A stretch of 8,005 nucleotides of DNA from CAYOYH01 sp964408165 (GTDB taxonomy: Bacteria; Patescibacteriota; Saccharimonadia; Saccharimonadales; CAYOYH01): NCBI GenBank assembly GCA_964408165.1, contig CAYOYH010000030.1, positions 1 through 8,005 on the forward strand. The letters run 5' to 3'. A program made the position numbers and the translations under genes. How positions within the stretch are numbered: position 1 is the stretch's first letter; each line of letters starts with the position of its first letter. This document shows, one piece after another, positions 6,481 through 8,005 of this stretch. The notes beneath the pieces are model-generated. The model searched no databases. It was not told the DNA's origin and was given only the letters and a program-made list of their open reading frames with translations.

Positions 6481-7410
6481 ATGATTCAGTATTTCTACAA
6501 AAAACCCGAAGACCAAGAAGTGAAAGAGCTCGATGAGTATCAATCAGGCTCTTGGGTTTATGTGCAAAACGCCGACCATGCTGAAATTACTAGCTTGGTA
6601 AAAAAGTTTAATCTTAATTCTGGACACTTAGAAGACGCGCATGACAGCGACGAAATGCCTCGTCTGGAGCGAGAAGGCGAGCAAGTTTACCTTTTCACCA
6701 GATTTGCACATACAGATTCAGATCTAGTGCTAACGACCACGCCCTTGCTGATTGTATTTCACCCAGATTGCTTAATTTCCGTTTCCTTTGAGCCGCTATC
6801 TGGGCTGGACGAGCTTACAGGCGATAGGTTGGATATAGACACTACTTGCCAAGGAAAGCTAGCCTTACAAATCCTTGATCGAGTAGACGACAAATACGAA
6901 AGGTATTTAAGCGATGTTAGCAAGCAAATCAAAATTATTCGCTCCCGTCTAAGAGTTGAAGAAATCCGAAATCAGGATTTTGTGAATTTCGTAACTATTG
7001 AAGAGGGGTTGAATGAGTTTATGATAGCGCTGACTCCAATGACGCCGATACTCAAGCGTTTAATGCTCGGCAGGCACATAAATCTTACAGCTGAAGACAG
7101 GGAGCTGGCCGAAGATTTACTTTTGAATAATGAGCAGTCTCTGGTGGCTTGTCGCTCAAGCATTAAATCGGTTATAAGTATTCGCGAAGCCTACTCCACT
7201 ATAATGTCTAATGATTTGAACCGTATCATACGAATATTCACTGTGCTAACGGTGCTTATTTCGGTGCCAACACTTATTGCTAGTATTTACGGAATGAATG
7301 TCGACCTGCCTTTTGACCGTTCGCCTGGTGCTTTTAGTGGGCTAATGATTTTCTCTGTTGCCCTTTCACTCACTTTGCTATGGTATTTCAGACGGGAAAA
7401 ATGGCTCTAG
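6481..7410 (+). CDS. corA: CorA-family magnesium transporter
   Basis: The 309-residue protein has the CorA architecture. A soluble acidic alpha/beta domain (1-120) is followed by a long helical stalk (about 125-245), a first membrane helix (~251-269) that ends in the signature YGMN (270-273), and a second membrane helix (~284-303). It ends in the basic tail RREKWL. GMN is the selectivity filter of these pentameric Mg2+ channels; the loop after it (VDLPFDRSPG) is shorter than in Thermotoga CorA but of the usual kind. The length is normal for the family, and the start is supported by AAGGAAG six bases upstream. CorA proteins mediate Mg2+ (sometimes Co2+/Ni2+) influx across the cytoplasmic membrane. 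The gene is divergent to the antiporter, and no gene follows it in the window. The family assignment is very firm; ion specificity is inferred. Confidence 0.93.
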   Translation: MIQYFYKKPEDQEVKELDEYQSGSWVYVQNADHAEITSLVKKFNLNSGHLEDAHDSDEMPRLEREGEQVYLFTRFAHTDSDLVLTTTPLLIVFHPDCLISVSFEPLSGLDELTGDRLDIDTTCQGKLALQILDRVDDKYERYLSDVSKQIKIIRSRLRVEEIRNQDFVNFVTIEEGLNEFMIALTPMTPILKRLMLGRHINLTAEDRELAEDLLLNNEQSLVACRSSIKSVISIREAYSTIMSNDLNRIIRIFTVLTVLISVPTLIASIYGMNVDLPFDRSPGAFSGLMIFSVALSLTLLWYFRREKWL

Positions 7411-7645
7411 ACGCTCGTTAGGCACACTAGTTTGCTAGCGGTGAAGCCACCATTCAACTGTCTCGTTGCTTGCTGCGGTCTGTAGGCTTCCACTCCTAGG
7501 CGCATCTATAGCAATTTCAACACCAAGCCTGTATTTCCCTAGAGCCATCTAGAGCAAAACTGACCCGCGAATTTTAAATGTGTCAGGTTCTGGAATCACT
7601 AGACTGCAACTCAATGAAGCTCTTCAGGCTGACCGCCCGCTTGAG

Positions 7646-7724
7646 ACTGTGCCATGCCTGTGTTGACACCCCCCTCAGGCAGGCGTCGAGCACAGGCACA
7701 GTAAGCCAGGGGGGTATGCCACAC
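7646..7724. other. G/C-rich stem pair, possible pseudoknot
   Basis: ACTGTGCC (7646-7653) is a perfect inverted match to GGCACAGT (7695-7702), and ACCCCCCT (7668-7675) to AGGGGGGT (7708-7715). The two stems cross, giving an H-type pseudoknot with 8-bp stems. A competing nested fold extends the second stem with GTGT/ACAC (7660-7663 with 7721-7724) and GGC/GCC. Another alternative is GCCTGTG (7656-7662) with CACAGGC (7691-7697). It works equally well on either strand apart from wobble pairs. Confidence 0.45.
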
Positions 7725-7770
7725 CTAATCAGAATGGGTGGATTTTTGGACTTCGGTAGCTCACTAGGCG

Positions 7771-7879
7771 GGATTTCAGAACTTTTGCTAGGGTTGCCAG
7801 AGCTGGCTGACTACTGTTTTCAACGGCTCAACGCGTTGAGCCGTTGAGGATTTCAGAGTTTTTAATGCCCTTCTGAAAT
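7771..7879. repeat. GGATTTCAGA repeats with shared inverted partner
   Basis: GGATTTCAGA occurs at 7771-7780 and again at 7848-7857, flanking the 28-bp palindrome. TTCTGAAAT (7871-7879) is the inverse of ATTTCAGAA and can pair with either copy, so two mutually exclusive stems (long-range 9 bp, or local 8 bp with a 14-nt loop) are possible. The inverse copy overlaps the right arm of the 13-bp terminal repeat. Confidence 0.55.
7820..7847. repeat. 28-bp perfect palindrome
   Basis: The left arm TCAACGGCTCAACG (7820-7833) is followed without spacer by its exact reverse complement (7834-7847). As RNA it forms a 12-bp hairpin with a CGCG tetraloop. It is not directly followed by a T-run on either strand, so it is not a canonical terminator. 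A binding site for a dimeric protein, or a hairpin of a mobile element, are the alternatives. Confidence 0.75.
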
Positions 7880-7952
7880 TGCTATATTCAGCAAGACATT
7901 TCTGCATGGCTCAAGCAGGACACCTAGCATGTGGCTGCGACGCATTACCGGC

Positions 7953-8005
7953 TGTCAAACCTCAATAGAAATGTCCTATTGATTCCAAAATAGAAATGTC
8001 CGGTT
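7953..8005. mobile_element. Possible insertion-sequence end with tandem sites
   Basis: AATAGAAATGTCC occurs at 7964-7976 and again at 7989-8001, a 13-bp direct repeat with a 25-bp period. A shorter inverse copy, GACATTTCT, lies at 7895-7903. The sequence starting TGTCAAACC at 7953 followed by such iterated motifs resembles an IS end with tandem transposase-binding sites, perhaps IS481-like. The transposase would lie beyond the window. This is pattern-based and tentative. Confidence 0.35.

Larger units (their letters stand above)
7507..7886. repeat. 380-nt unit bounded by 13-bp inverted repeat
   Basis: TATAGCAATTTCA (7507-7519) and TGAAATTGCTATA (7874-7886) are perfect inverted copies. They bracket 354 nt with strong internal pairing potential and no good ORF. 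The termini begin with TA, as in Tc1/mariner-like (IS630) elements that insert at TA, so a MITE-like non-autonomous element is one reading. The other is a structured RNA closed by a long terminal helix. No transposase gene is visible inside. Confidence 0.5.
7411..8005. other. Gene-free, structure-rich tail region
   Basis: No convincing coding sequence was found in these ~595 nt on either strand, and no tRNA T-loop, tmRNA or RNase P signature. It contains an unusual density of inverted and direct repeats, listed separately: a 13-bp inverted repeat spanning 7507-7886, a G/C-rich knot-like structure at 7646-7724, a 28-bp palindrome, and 13-bp direct repeats at the window edge. This suggests remnants of mobile elements or a large structured RNA. 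Confidence 0.6.

Noticed and set aside
7578..7847. 89-codon open frame in the tail region
   Set aside because: No recognisable domain, no Shine-Dalgarno, and it runs through the crossing stems and ends in the perfect palindrome; base pairing explains the sequence better than coding.
7507..7886. RNase P RNA, tmRNA or group I/II intron as identity of the 380-nt unit
   Set aside because: None of the conserved blocks (GAGGAAAGTCC, tRNA-like ends with CCA, group II domain V, group I P7 core) was found on either strand by eye.

Overview
The window looks like a piece of a small bacterial genome using the standard genetic code: TGA works as a stop, for example at 3477-3479. Gene content (a LabA-like NYN protein, a membrane-anchored SIMPL protein, an unrecognised zinc-ribbon protein, a NadD/5-formyl-THF cyclo-ligase fusion, a Kef-type antiporter and CorA) and several start-proximal promoters without leaders suggest a Candidate Phyla Radiation bacterium, perhaps Saccharibacteria-like. 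That assignment is an inference; the window has no rRNA or other phylogenetic marker.

Layout. 94-645 (+) encodes a NYN/PIN-like putative nuclease whose promoter -10 box sits where a leaderless mRNA would start. 840-1619 (-) encodes a SIMPL-domain protein with one N-terminal membrane anchor. Divergent from it, at about 1719-1927, is the most notable element: an extended -10 promoter, an RNA matching the conserved core of a cobalamin riboswitch, and a strong intrinsic terminator. It precedes a two-gene operon. The first gene is an unknown protein with a C-terminal zinc ribbon (about 1959-3479). It overlaps by 4 nt a fusion of nicotinate-nucleotide adenylyltransferase (NadD) with 5-formyltetrahydrofolate cyclo-ligase (3476-4606). 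The predicted logic is that cobalamin ends transcription before the operon, which would link B12 status to NAD synthesis and folate one-carbon recycling.

The operon meets head-on, with no intergenic base, a CPA2 (Kef-like) cation/proton antiporter with a C-terminal RCK/TrkA-N domain (4607-6286, -). Divergent from that is a CorA Mg2+ transporter (6481-7410, +). The two share a 194-nt intergenic region with a promoter candidate in each direction and form an ion-homeostasis pair.

The last ~600 nt (7411-8005) hold no convincing gene but are rich in structure. A 13-bp perfect inverted repeat brackets 380 nt. Inside it are a G/C-rich possible pseudoknot, a 28-bp perfect palindrome and 10-bp repeats that allow alternative hairpins. 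Just outside it, at the window edge, is a 13-bp direct repeat at a 25-bp period. This fits either a small non-autonomous mobile element next to an insertion-sequence end, or a large structured RNA; the sequence alone does not decide.
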